From positions 434,001 through 498,000 of the forward strand of contig NZ_JAUTWQ010000001.1 of the NCBI RefSeq assembly GCF_046719735.1: a stretch of 64,000 nt of DNA, read 5' to 3'. Origin of the DNA: Halobacillus_B rhizosphaerae (lineage in GTDB: Bacteria; Bacillota; Bacilli; Bacillales; Halobacillaceae). Made by a program: the position numbers and the translations under genes. The notes below the pieces were generated by a model, which saw nothing but the letters and a program-made list of their open reading frames with translations, made no database searches and was not told the DNA's origin. This document shows positions 1-7,879 of this stretch, piece after piece; position 1 is the stretch's first letter, and each line of letters starts with the position of its first letter.

Positions 1-804
1 GCAGATCGACTGCTCGACTCCTACCGCAGAGACTTACAAATAAAAAAAGAACCATTTACCTCCACTCCATTCCCATATGATGCACAGTTGGAAAGCATCT
101 TGGAACTAAACGTCCCAATCGTAAGCTTTACATTTGGTGTACCTTCAAGAGAAACGGTGAAAGAACTTAAGAAGAACAATGTTATCACTATCGGAACGGC
201 GACAACTGTGGAAGAAGCAGTTATCAATGAGGACAGAGGGGTAGACGCAGTAGTAGTCCAAGGCAGTGAAGCAGGAGGACATCGCGGCAGCTTTACGGGA
301 GATTTTTCCAAAGGTATGGTAGGAACCATTGCATTAGTTCCGCAAGCCGTGGATCAAGTGCGTATCCCTGTGATTGCGGCAGGTGGTATCATGGATGGCC
401 GCGGTGTATTAGCTTCACTCGCTTTAGGAGCTCAAGGAGTTCAGATGGGTACGGCTTTTGTAACGAGCCAAGAAAGCGGGGCAAAGGTTCAGCACAAAGA
501 AGCCATATTAAAAACAACAGAATCGGAGACCGTAGTCACTTCTGTGTTCAGTGGAAAACCTGCACGAGGAATTCGAAATCAGTTTATCTCGGATTTGAAG
601 GAATTTGAAAGTGAACTTCCAGGATATCCAGATCAAAATTCATTAACTAAGCCTATACGAAAAGAGGCAGCTAAGCAGAATAAGCCGGAATGGATGTCGC
701 TTTGGTCGGGACAGGCTCCCAGGCTCAGCACTCGCAAATCCGCAACAGAACTTATCGATGGTATAGTGAGGCAAGTCGAGGGATTGATCCAAGAAAAGTG
801 GTAA
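1..804 (+). CDS. Nitronate monooxygenase (2-nitropropane dioxygenase family), 3' part
   Basis: The reading frame is open from base 1, so the N-terminus lies outside the window; 267 residues are visible. The family is FMN-dependent and oxidises alkyl nitronates such as propionate-3-nitronate. The segment QGSEAGGHRGSF carries the conserved active-site histidine. AAGGIMDGRG and GAQGVQMGTAF are the FMN phosphate-binding part of the TIM barrel. The C-terminal alpha-helical tail ends normally at a TAA. A GNAT gene follows 11 bases later and is probably co-transcribed. The family is clear; the physiological substrate is not. FabK-type enoyl-ACP reductases share this fold, but the GGHRG context fits a monooxygenase better. 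Confidence 0.9.
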   Translation, partial: ADRLLDSYRRDLQIKKEPFTSTPFPYDAQLESILELNVPIVSFTFGVPSRETVKELKKNNVITIGTATTVEEAVINEDRGVDAVVVQGSEAGGHRGSFTGDFSKGMVGTIALVPQAVDQVRIPVIAAGGIMDGRGVLASLALGAQGVQMGTAFVTSQESGAKVQHKEAILKTTESETVVTSVFSGKPARGIRNQFISDLKEFESELPGYPDQNSLTKPIRKEAAKQNKPEWMSLWSGQAPRLSTRKSATELIDGIVRQVEGLIQEKW

Positions 805-815
805 AGAGGATGGAG

Positions 816-1226
816 ATGAAACAAGTTCTTAGGGTTGACATGGATCCGGTCGTAAAACAATTACTGGGATATGCCGCTTCAGAACATAATGTAGACAGTG
901 AATGTAATAAATATAAGAATTCACCTCACCGTAAACTATTTGGATTAGAAAAGCAGGGGATTGCTATAGGATGTATGGGTGTGGAATTGAATAGATTAAT
1001 GGAATGTGAAATTAAACATATTGCCGTATCTCCTGATTACAGAAATCAAGGAGCGGGCAGACAAATGGTTTCTTTTCTCTACTCTTGGCCGTTCATCCAG
1101 CTAATTACGGCAGAAACAGATCGTACTGCCGTTCAATTCTACCGAAAACTCGGTTTTACGATGGAGAGTTTGGGAGAAAAGTATCCAGGCGTAGAGCGAT
1201 TTAAATGCACAAAACTTCTGAAATGA
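816..1226 (+). CDS. GNAT family N-acetyltransferase
   Basis: A 136-residue protein with the GNAT core. The acetyl-CoA pyrophosphate loop reads RNQGAGRQM, preceded by the strand IKHIAVSPDY, and the late strand/helix is TAVQFYRKLGF. I chose the ATG at 816 because AGAGG lies about 7 bases upstream; an in-frame ATG at 810 abuts that ribosome site, and longer forms would overlap the preceding gene. It follows the nitronate monooxygenase gene by 11 bases, suggesting one transcript. The acyl acceptor cannot be predicted. No clear terminator is visible before the next promoter. Confidence 0.8.
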   Translation: MKQVLRVDMDPVVKQLLGYAASEHNVDSECNKYKNSPHRKLFGLEKQGIAIGCMGVELNRLMECEIKHIAVSPDYRNQGAGRQMVSFLYSWPFIQLITAETDRTAVQFYRKLGFTMESLGEKYPGVERFKCTKLLK

Positions 1227-1301
1227 AGCTGAGTTTAGAAAGAACGCCTTCTTTTTGGAATTTGATAAACAAAGATTTTGTCTCATACGGGGAGCAGTTG
1301 T

Positions 1302-1330
1302 TTGAAAGGTCGCACTTATCTTGGTAAAAT
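1302..1330 (+). promoter_or_regulatory. Sigma-A promoter of brxB
   Basis: TTGAAA (1302-1307), a 17-base spacer and TAAAAT (1325-1330) form a near-consensus vegetative promoter. It lies 36 bases upstream of the brxB start, which has AAAGGAG just before it. Confidence 0.65.
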
Positions 1331-1365
1331 GTTGATAGTACTTATTTATAAAGGAGCCATGTTTT

Positions 1366-1797
1366 ATGGATTTTAATATTTATATGAATGATGTAGTCAC
1401 TCAAGCGCGTGACGAAATTACCAAAGCAGGGTATAAAGAGCTGACATCAGCTGAGCAGGTAGATGAAGCTCTTCAGCAAAAAGGAACGACACTAGTTATG
1501 ATTAATTCTGTGTGCGGCTGTGCAGGCGGTATTGCGCGTCCAGCAGCATCCCATGCCATTCATTACGATAAGCGTCCAGATCAGCTTGTGACCGTATTTG
1601 CTGGTCAAGATCGAGAAGCTACAGAACGTGCCCGTGAATACTTTGAAGGGTATCCGCCATCTTCTCCATCTTTTGCTCTTCTGAAAGATGGCAAGATCCA
1701 GACCATGGTGGAGCGTCATGATATTGAAGGATTTGAACCTATGGAAGTCATTGGTAAGCTTCAGCGCAATTTCGATGAATATTGTGAAGAAGTGTAA
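1366..1797 (+). CDS. brxB: Bacilliredoxin BrxB (YqiW family)
   Basis: A 143-residue thioredoxin-fold protein of the YphP/YqiW family (DUF1094). Bacilliredoxins remove bacillithiol from mixed disulfides on proteins after oxidative stress. The diagnostic C-G-C active site is at residues 50-52 (NSVCGCAGG). The N-terminus MDFNIYMNDVV and the internal YFEGYPPSSPSFALLKDGK match what I recall of B. subtilis YqiW better than YphP, so BrxB rather than BrxA. The ATG at 1366 has AAAGGAG at suitable spacing. It has its own promoter and terminator, so is probably monocistronic. Confidence 0.93.
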   Translation: MDFNIYMNDVVTQARDEITKAGYKELTSAEQVDEALQQKGTTLVMINSVCGCAGGIARPAASHAIHYDKRPDQLVTVFAGQDREATERAREYFEGYPPSSPSFALLKDGKIQTMVERHDIEGFEPMEVIGKLQRNFDEYCEEV

Positions 1798-1814
1798 AAG
1801 TTTGCAGCATGACT

Positions 1815-1846
1815 AGGATCTTTGTGTTCAGCAAAGATCCTTTTTT
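1815..1846 (+). terminator. Rho-independent terminator after brxB
   Basis: AGGATCTTTG (1815-1824) pairs with CAAAGATCCT (1832-1841) across a 7-base loop, followed by a run of T. Confidence 0.9.
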
Positions 1847-1877
1847 ACGTTAATTACAAGATAGAGGGAGGTACAAT

Positions 1878-2828
1878 GTGAAAATAGGATACCGAACGAT
1901 AAAGACCGCCCTCGGCGCACCTCTTGCGATTTGGATCGCTCAGATCATCCATCTTAATCATTTTGCTTCTGCGGGAATTCTAACCATATTGTGTATTCAA
2001 ATTACTAGAAAAAGATCGTTTCTAACGGCCTGGCACAGATTTGCTGCCTGTTTACTTGCCATGGTTTTCTCGTACGTGTTTTTTGAAATCATTGGTTATA
2101 ATCCTCTGGCCATAGGGCTCATGCTGTTTGCCTTTATTCCTATAACCGTGTGGTTGAAACTCACCCCTGGGATAGTTACGAGTTCAGTGATCATTCTCCA
2201 TTTGTATGGCTCCGGCCATATCCAATTTTCTACGGTTTGGAATGAAGTCCTTTTAATTACTGTGGGAATAGGAATGGCGCTTGTTTTAAATTTGTATATG
2301 CCAAGTTTAGAGAAGGATTTACGTGAGTATCAAACTACAATTGAACAAAATTTCTCTACCATTTTAAAAGAAGTCGTCAAATTTCTGAAGGAAGGCAATG
2401 ATGGGTGGGCAGGCAAAGAGCTGACCGAAACAGCTCTGCTTCTTGAAAAAGCTAAGTCCCTTTCATTTCGTGATGTGGAGAATCACTTGCTTCGCACCCA
2501 TAATCGTTATTATCATTACTTTCATATGCGTACGAAGCAATTTGAATTGCTCGAACGAATGCTTCCTCTTGTCAGCCGCATTTCTGGAGAATACGATCAT
2601 TCTCGTAAGATCGCAGAGTTTTTTGAAGAACTTGCAGGTGCGGTACATCCAGGAAACACAGCAGTTATTTATCTCAACCAGTTAAAAGCCATTCGTGACC
2701 ATTTTAAAGAAGAAGAATTGCCCGCTACCCGGGAAGAATTTGAAGTAAGGGCAAGCCTTTTTCAGCTCTTAAATGAAATCGAGCAATATTTGATTATCAA
2801 ACGTTCCTTTAAGAAAAGTGATGTATAA
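1878..2828 (+). CDS. yqjA: YqjA-like aromatic acid exporter family membrane protein
   Basis: A 316-residue protein of the ArAE (DUF939) type. The first ~140 residues contain about four to five hydrophobic segments, and the rest is a soluble, mostly helical C-terminal domain. Relatives are called aromatic acid exporter family members, but the substrate is unknown. I used the GTG at 1878, with GAGGGAGG 7 bases upstream; an overlapping ATG at 1876 is followed at once by a stop. Position next to brxB and upstream of the yqjC/D/E homologues matches the B. subtilis order, supporting the name. Confidence 0.85.
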   Translation: MKIGYRTIKTALGAPLAIWIAQIIHLNHFASAGILTILCIQITRKRSFLTAWHRFAACLLAMVFSYVFFEIIGYNPLAIGLMLFAFIPITVWLKLTPGIVTSSVIILHLYGSGHIQFSTVWNEVLLITVGIGMALVLNLYMPSLEKDLREYQTTIEQNFSTILKEVVKFLKEGNDGWAGKELTETALLLEKAKSLSFRDVENHLLRTHNRYYHYFHMRTKQFELLERMLPLVSRISGEYDHSRKIAEFFEELAGAVHPGNTAVIYLNQLKAIRDHFKEEELPATREEFEVRASLFQLLNEIEQYLIIKRSFKKSDV

Positions 2829-2874
2829 GGCCGTTTACTAAGGGGAAACTCTAGGTAAAAGGAATGGCTTGCTC

Positions 2875-3390
2875 ATGAAACTCATCACCATTTTATTCTT
2901 TGTTATCGGATCATTTATTACCCCTTCAGTTTCCGCTGATCCTGTTATCGTAGTCAACAAGGCATCACATGAATTAGCAGTGTTTAAGGGTGGAAAAGAA
3001 ATATTCCATGCACCGGTCGCCACAGGAAAAACGAAGGAATTAACGCCTGAGGGAGTATTTACAATTAAAGTAAAAGCAGTTAATCCTTATTACAGGAAGA
3101 AAAATATTCCAGGCGGAGATCCAAAGAACCCTTTGGGAAGCCGCTGGATTGGATTTGATGCGAATGGTACAGATGGAAGGATATTTGGTGTACATGGCAC
3201 AAATCGTCCAGGTTCTATTGGGAAATCTGTATCTGCCGGCTGTATCCGAATGAAAAAGGAAAATGTAGAAAAGCTTTATGATCTTGTGAGTGTTGGAGAC
3301 AAGATTATTATTACAAATCAACAGAAAAGTCTAGAAGAGATTTACAATGAATGGGAAAAGAAGGAATTACACTCTATGATTACTCATTAA
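2875..3390 (+). CDS. Secreted L,D-transpeptidase (YkuD fold)
   Basis: A 171-residue exported protein. Residues 1-22 are a signal peptide ending near SVSA. The rest is one YkuD catalytic domain with the conserved His in GVHGTNRPGSIG and the catalytic Cys in SVSAGCIRM. The position after Ser, often His, is Ala here. Such enzymes form 3-3 peptidoglycan cross-links or attach proteins to murein. It occupies the position of yqjB downstream of yqjA. No LysM domain is present. A TTG at 2869 is a possible alternative start with somewhat better spacing from AAAAGGA. A strong terminator follows directly. Confidence 0.88.
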   Translation: MKLITILFFVIGSFITPSVSADPVIVVNKASHELAVFKGGKEIFHAPVATGKTKELTPEGVFTIKVKAVNPYYRKKNIPGGDPKNPLGSRWIGFDANGTDGRIFGVHGTNRPGSIGKSVSAGCIRMKKENVEKLYDLVSVGDKIIITNQQKSLEEIYNEWEKKELHSMITH

Positions 3391-3393
3391 AAA

Positions 3394-3432
3394 AAGCCGA
3401 AGGTCTCGATTAGAGAACCTTCGGCTTACTTA
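3394..3432. terminator. Bidirectional terminator between the L,D-transpeptidase gene and the antisense small gene
   Basis: AAGCCGAAGGT (3394-3404) pairs with ACCTTCGGCTT (3417-3427). A-rich and T-containing flanks on either side would let it serve both converging genes. Confidence 0.85.
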
Positions 3433-3444
3433 TTTTCTATATAG

Positions 3445-3588
3445 TTACATAAAGAAAGACGCGCCAGTCAGCAGAGAAGAAACCACCATGGCAGCAATCA
3501 TCACAATGACGATCGCGCGCATACGGCGTTCACGTTTGGATTTCTTCTTTCGGGCGGGTGGTTGTTTATGATCATTTTTTGTAGTCAA
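3445..3588 (-). CDS. Prli42-like stressosome-associated miniprotein
   Basis: A 47-residue protein with a TTG start preceded on the minus strand by AAGGAGGT at good spacing. It has a very basic N-terminus (PARKKKSKRERR), then one hydrophobic helix (AIVIVMIAAMVVSSLL) ending TGASFFM. This layout, with a short basic head, a single membrane segment and a terminal GxSxFM, resembles the Prli42 family. In Listeria that miniprotein tethers the stressosome to the membrane. It converges on the L,D-transpeptidase gene and shares its terminator. The assignment is by pattern and unverified, but the ribosome site makes a real gene likely. Confidence 0.72.
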   Translation of the reverse strand: MTTKNDHKQPPARKKKSKRERRMRAIVIVMIAAMVVSSLLTGASFFM

Positions 3589-3703
3589 GGTTAATTACCT
3601 CCTTCTCACTAAATCCTATTGATATTTTACACGGAAATAACCATTTGGACAAGGGCAGGAAATGAATTACAATATAATTGTGAATTCTAATAATTTTTAA
3701 AAT

Positions 3704-3717
3704 GGTAAGCGCTTTAA
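3704..3717 (+). promoter_or_regulatory. Candidate CcpA cre site ahead of the methylmalonyl-CoA operon
   Basis: GGTAAGCGCTTTAA matches 12 of 14 positions of the cre consensus TGWAANCGNTNWCA, and the central AAGCGCTT is perfect. It lies about 55 bases upstream of the first start codon, where it could cover the promoter. Carbon catabolite repression of propionyl-CoA breakdown would make sense; binding is inferred. Confidence 0.5.
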
Positions 3718-3772
3718 TTTCTGGTATGCTAGAGTTGGCAGTTTTTTTTATTGAGAAGAGGAGGACCAGAAT

Positions 3773-5428
3773 ATGACTCATTCATCGAATTATAAAAATT
3801 CTAAGCAAGCATGGGAAAAAGATGTTGAGAAAACGATGAACAGGTTTCCCGAGAGAAAAGAACCGTTCACTACGAGCTCTAATCTCTCGATCGACCGTTT
3901 ATATTATCCTAACCAGGAAGAAGAAACTTATAGTACTAATCAAGGGTTCCCTGGGCAGTTTCCTTATACACGCGGCATTCAGCCCACCATGTATCGCAGC
4001 CGTTACTGGACAATGCGCCAGTATGCTGGATTTGGATCAGCAGAGGAAACAAATAGAAGGTTCAGGTATTTATTAGATCAAGGTCAGACAGGATTATCTG
4101 TAGCCTTCGATTTACCTACTCAGATCGGCTATGATTCAGATGATGCTATGGCGGAAGGGGAAGTTGGAAAGGTAGGAGTTGCGATTGATTCTCTAAAGGA
4201 TATGGAACAGCTGTTTGATGAAATACCATTGGATCAGGTCAGTACATCTATGACCATTAATGCTCCTGCTTCAATACTCCTGGCTATGTATATTGCTGTA
4301 GGCGAAAAGCAGGGAGTAGAGGCTGAAAAGCTGACGGGTACCATTCAAAACGATATTCTAAAAGAGTATATTGCTCGGGGCACTTATATTTATCCCCCTA
4401 AACCTTCCATGAGAATCATTACGGACATTTTTAGTTATTGTCAATCTCATCTACCTAAATTCAACACCATTAGTATATCCGGGTACCACATTAGAGAAGC
4501 AGGTTCTACAGCCGTCCAGGAAGTGGCTTTTACCATTGCAAACGGTATGGCTTATGTAGATGCAGCTTTAGCATCCGGACTTGAAATTGATCAATTTGCC
4601 CCAAGACTTGCTTTCTTCTTTAATGCGCATAATCAATTTTTTGAGGAAGCTGCGAAGTTCCGAGCTGCCCGGAGGATTTGGGCAAAAATTATGAAGGACC
4701 ATTATCATGCTCAAAATCCAAAAAGCTGGAAATTAAGGTTCCACACTCAAACCGGCGGAAGTACTTTGACCGCTCAGCAGCCTGACAATAATATTGTACG
4801 AGTAACCCTGCAGGCACTTGCTGCTGTAATGGGGGGCACCCAAAGCTTACATACCAATTCCCGCGATGAAGCGCTGGCCCTGCCCACTGAAGAATCTGCT
4901 CGTATTGCACTTCGTACTCAGCAGATCATCGCTCATGAGAGCGGAGTGGCTGACACGATTGACCCACTTGGAGGCTCCTATTATGTAGAAGCCCTGACAG
5001 ATAAAATCGAAGAGGAAGCAAACGTATATTTGGATAGCATTAAAAAGCTGGGAGGAGCAGTGCAGGCTGTAGAAGAAGGCTATATGCAAAGAGAAATTCA
5101 TCAAGCTGCTTATGAAGCTCAAAAGAGACTCGAAGCAAATGAAGATGTAGTGGTAGGATTAAATGAATTTAAAGCAGAGGAAGAAATAAATCCTGATTTA
5201 TTACGGGTCGATGAGGCCCTGGAGGCAGGTCAAATAAGAAAAGTGAAAGATGTTCGTGCCGCAAGGGATCAAAGTGAAGTGGATCAAATATTATCCCGAT
5301 TAAGAGAAGCGGCCAAAGGTTCAGAAAATCTTATGCCTCATATAGTAACAGCAGTGAAAGCCTATGCAACAGTAGGAGAAATTGCTAATGTGCTCCGTGA
5401 TGAATTTGGAGAATACAGCGGAATGTAG
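3773..5428 (+). CDS. Methylmalonyl-CoA mutase, catalytic (large) subunit
   Basis: A 551-residue TIM-barrel subunit of an adenosylcobalamin-dependent acyl-CoA mutase, lacking the C-terminal B12 domain, which is in the next gene. It interconverts (R)-methylmalonyl-CoA and succinyl-CoA. Tyr74 (PTMYRSR), Arg214 (PSMRIITDIF) and His239 (ISGYHIREAG) align with the Tyr89, Arg207 and His244 of the Propionibacterium enzyme. The first two contact the substrate carboxylate and are replaced in isobutyryl-CoA mutases, so methylmalonyl-CoA is the likely substrate. The ATG at 3773 has GAGGAGG upstream. The split arrangement resembles the archaeal type. The product starts a five-domain catabolic operon. Confidence 0.92.
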   Translation: MTHSSNYKNSKQAWEKDVEKTMNRFPERKEPFTTSSNLSIDRLYYPNQEEETYSTNQGFPGQFPYTRGIQPTMYRSRYWTMRQYAGFGSAEETNRRFRYLLDQGQTGLSVAFDLPTQIGYDSDDAMAEGEVGKVGVAIDSLKDMEQLFDEIPLDQVSTSMTINAPASILLAMYIAVGEKQGVEAEKLTGTIQNDILKEYIARGTYIYPPKPSMRIITDIFSYCQSHLPKFNTISISGYHIREAGSTAVQEVAFTIANGMAYVDAALASGLEIDQFAPRLAFFFNAHNQFFEEAAKFRAARRIWAKIMKDHYHAQNPKSWKLRFHTQTGGSTLTAQQPDNNIVRVTLQALAAVMGGTQSLHTNSRDEALALPTEESARIALRTQQIIAHESGVADTIDPLGGSYYVEALTDKIEEEANVYLDSIKKLGGAVQAVEEGYMQREIHQAAYEAQKRLEANEDVVVGLNEFKAEEEINPDLLRVDEALEAGQIRKVKDVRAARDQSEVDQILSRLREAAKGSENLMPHIVTAVKAYATVGEIANVLRDEFGEYSGM

Positions 5429-5445
5429 AAAGGATTGTGACCAAG

Positions 5446-6258
5446 ATGAAACCGATTCGTGTACTGATCGCTAAACCAGGATTAGATGGCCATGATCGAG
5501 GAGCTCTCATTATTGCACAAGCATTAAGAGATCATGGTATGGAAGTTATATATACGGGGCTGCGCCAATCAGCAGTTCAAATAGCTGCAGCAGCTATCCA
5601 AGAAGATGTAGACGTTGTAGGTTTATCCTCGCTGTCTGGTGCCCATAAATCTCTATTTCCTAAAGTAGTGGAAGCACTGGCAAGTAAGGGTGCAGATGAC
5701 ATACCCGTAATTGGAGGAGGAGTAATCCCGGCAGAGGATATTCCATTTCTCGAGGGAAAAGGGGTTAAGAAAATATTCACCAGTGGTTCTCCTACTGATG
5801 CCATCGCCATTTACATTAAGCAGATGATGAATAAAGAAACGATCACACCTCCTAAGAAAATCAATCATATTGGAATCGCAGTAGAGAATATTGAATTGGC
5901 ACTTCCTTTTTACCAGCATGCATTAGGATTAACCATTGATGCTGTGGAAGAAGTGGATTCTGAACAAGTAAGAGTGGCTTTTCTTAAAATTGGCGAGACT
6001 AGAATCGAGCTGCTGGAGCCTACAAGTGAAGAATCGGCCATCCGTAAGTTTATGAATAAACGAGGAGAAGGGATTCATCACATTGCCTTAGAAGTGGATG
6101 ATATTGATACAAGAGTTAAGCAATATCATCAGCAGGAAATAACGATGATCCATGATCAGCCAAAACAAGGGGCACACAATAGCCTTATCGCTTTCATTCA
6201 CCCTAAATCATCCAACGGCGTACTTTATGAACTGTGCCAGCCGGAAAAAAAGGAGTAA
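5446..6258 (+). CDS. Fusion of methylmalonyl-CoA mutase B12-binding subunit and methylmalonyl-CoA epimerase
   Basis: A 270-residue two-domain protein. Residues 1-130 are a cobalamin-binding Rossmann domain with the base-off motif DGHDRG (Asp14, His16, Gly19), then GLSSLSG and VIGGGVIP. Residues 139-270 are a VOC-fold epimerase with likely metal ligands His141 (NHIGIAV), His212 (HHIALEV) and Glu262 (YELCQ). The first half completes the mutase encoded just upstream; the second converts (S)- to (R)-methylmalonyl-CoA, its substrate. I preferred the ATG at 5446; a GTG at 5437 is too close to AAAGGA. Stop and start of neighbours are within 20 bases, indicating one operon. These functions are usually on separate polypeptides. 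Confidence 0.9.
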   Translation: MKPIRVLIAKPGLDGHDRGALIIAQALRDHGMEVIYTGLRQSAVQIAAAAIQEDVDVVGLSSLSGAHKSLFPKVVEALASKGADDIPVIGGGVIPAEDIPFLEGKGVKKIFTSGSPTDAIAIYIKQMMNKETITPPKKINHIGIAVENIELALPFYQHALGLTIDAVEEVDSEQVRVAFLKIGETRIELLEPTSEESAIRKFMNKRGEGIHHIALEVDDIDTRVKQYHQQEITMIHDQPKQGAHNSLIAFIHPKSSNGVLYELCQPEKKE

Positions 6259-6265
6259 TCTAGTT

Positions 6266-7807
6266 ATGGATATTTACGATAAAATCAGTGAATTATACGA
6301 TAAACGCCGCAGAGTTCAGCTTGGAGGCGGAGACGAGAGAATTGATAAACAACATGAGAAAGGAAAATGGACAGCTCGGGAGCGAATTGATTATTTAGTT
6401 GATGAAGGAAGTTTTATCGAATTAAATCCGTTTATTGAGCATCGTCATGAAGACCTTGGTGTTAAGGAAGCTCCAGGTGAAGGAGTAGTCACAGGTTTCG
6501 GTAAAATAAATGGACGGGATATTTACTTGTTTGCTCAGGACTTCACTGTATTTGGAGGGGCACTAGGTGAAATGCATGGCAAAAAAATTGCCGCCGTTAT
6601 GGATTTAGCCGCTAAAAACGGGACACCATTTATTGGACTGAATGACTCTGGGGGAGCAAGGATTCAAGAAGGAGTTTCTTCGCTGGATGGTTACGGGCAA
6701 GTGTTTTACCGTAATTCCATTTATTCAGGAGTTATCCCGCAAATTTCAGTTATTATGGGGCCTTGTGCTGGCGGTGCCGTTTATTCACCGGCGATTACTG
6801 ACTTTGTAATTATGGTAGAAGAATCTTCTCAAATGTTCATAACGGGTCCGAAAGTGATCGAAACCGTGACAGGAGAACAAATTTCTTCCGAGGATTTAGG
6901 AGGAGCAGCTGTTCATAATACGTTGAGCGGGAATGCACATTTAAAAACGAAAGATGAAGCTTCTGCGCTGGATGCAGTTAAAGATCTAGTCAGTTACCTG
7001 CCTTCAAGCAGTCGCGATAAGGCTCCTCATTTAGAAACGGAAGATTCAGATGATTATCGCCCTGATCTAACCGACAAAATCCCATTCGATCCGATTCGAC
7101 CTTATGATGTCAGGTCTATTATCGATGAAGTAGTTGATGCAGAGTCATTCTTTGAAATACATAAAGACTTTGCAAAAAATATTGTGGTTGGTTTTGCTCG
7201 TCTTAAAGGAAAGACGATCGGCCTTGTTTGTAACCAGCCGAAATATATGGCAGGGGGATTAGATATCGACTCCAGCGATAAAGCCGCCCGTTTTATCCGC
7301 TTCTGTGATTCATTTAATATTCCTATTATTACTTTTGAAGATGTGACAGGATTCTTCCCGGGAGTTAAACAAGAGCATGGAGGAATCATCCGGCATGGGG
7401 CAAAGATCCTCTACGCTTATTCGGAAGCAACCGTACCTAAGCTGACAGTAATTACTCGTAAAGCCTACGGTGGGGCTTATGTGGCATTAAACAGTAAATC
7501 GATAGGTGCGGATCTCGTTTATGCTTGGCCGAATGCGGAAATAGCCGTCATGGGTCCAGAAGGTGCAGCTAATATCATTTTTGCTAAAGAAATAAAAGAA
7601 AGTGACCACCCTGAAGAAGTAAGAAAAGGGAAGATTGATGAATACCGTGAAAAGTTTGCCAACCCTTATGTGGCTGCGGGGCTTGGAATGGTAGATGACG
7701 TCATTGATCCAAGAGAAACGAGGGCGACGCTAATAAAAGCGTTAGATATGCTGAAAAATAAAACAGAGGACCGACCATACAAAAAGCATGGAAATATACC
7801 ACTCTAA
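6266..7807 (+). CDS. yqjD: Propionyl-CoA carboxylase beta subunit (carboxyltransferase, YqjD)
   Basis: A 513-residue biotin-dependent carboxyltransferase, full length for PccB/MmdA proteins. It carries both crotonase-like halves: FGGALGEMHGKK and NDSGGARIQEG in the N-terminal half, then GGAYVALNSK and MGPEGAANI in the C-terminal half. It would carboxylate propionyl-CoA to (S)-methylmalonyl-CoA, the epimerase substrate encoded just upstream. The start at 6266 has AAAAAGGAG upstream and a family-like N-terminus; longer in-frame forms run into the previous gene. No biotin carboxylase or biotin carrier gene is in the window, so the alpha subunit must come from elsewhere. A sodium-pumping decarboxylase role is an alternative but lacks the membrane partners. 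Confidence 0.9.
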   Translation: MDIYDKISELYDKRRRVQLGGGDERIDKQHEKGKWTARERIDYLVDEGSFIELNPFIEHRHEDLGVKEAPGEGVVTGFGKINGRDIYLFAQDFTVFGGALGEMHGKKIAAVMDLAAKNGTPFIGLNDSGGARIQEGVSSLDGYGQVFYRNSIYSGVIPQISVIMGPCAGGAVYSPAITDFVIMVEESSQMFITGPKVIETVTGEQISSEDLGGAAVHNTLSGNAHLKTKDEASALDAVKDLVSYLPSSSRDKAPHLETEDSDDYRPDLTDKIPFDPIRPYDVRSIIDEVVDAESFFEIHKDFAKNIVVGFARLKGKTIGLVCNQPKYMAGGLDIDSSDKAARFIRFCDSFNIPIITFEDVTGFFPGVKQEHGGIIRHGAKILYAYSEATVPKLTVITRKAYGGAYVALNSKSIGADLVYAWPNAEIAVMGPEGAANIIFAKEIKESDHPEEVRKGKIDEYREKFANPYVAAGLGMVDDVIDPRETRATLIKALDMLKNKTEDRPYKKHGNIPL

Positions 7808-7879
7808 TTGACACGTCAAGCTAGTTCAGCTAACGTACTAAGAGGAAAGGTACTGACAGTTAAAGGAGGAAGAAGATTC

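Noticed and set aside
3773..5428. Isobutyryl-CoA or ethylmalonyl-CoA mutase as the identity of the large subunit
   Set aside because: Tyr74 and Arg214, which contact the methylmalonyl/succinyl carboxylate, are both present; isobutyryl-CoA mutases replace them. The carboxylase and epimerase neighbours also point to methylmalonyl-CoA.
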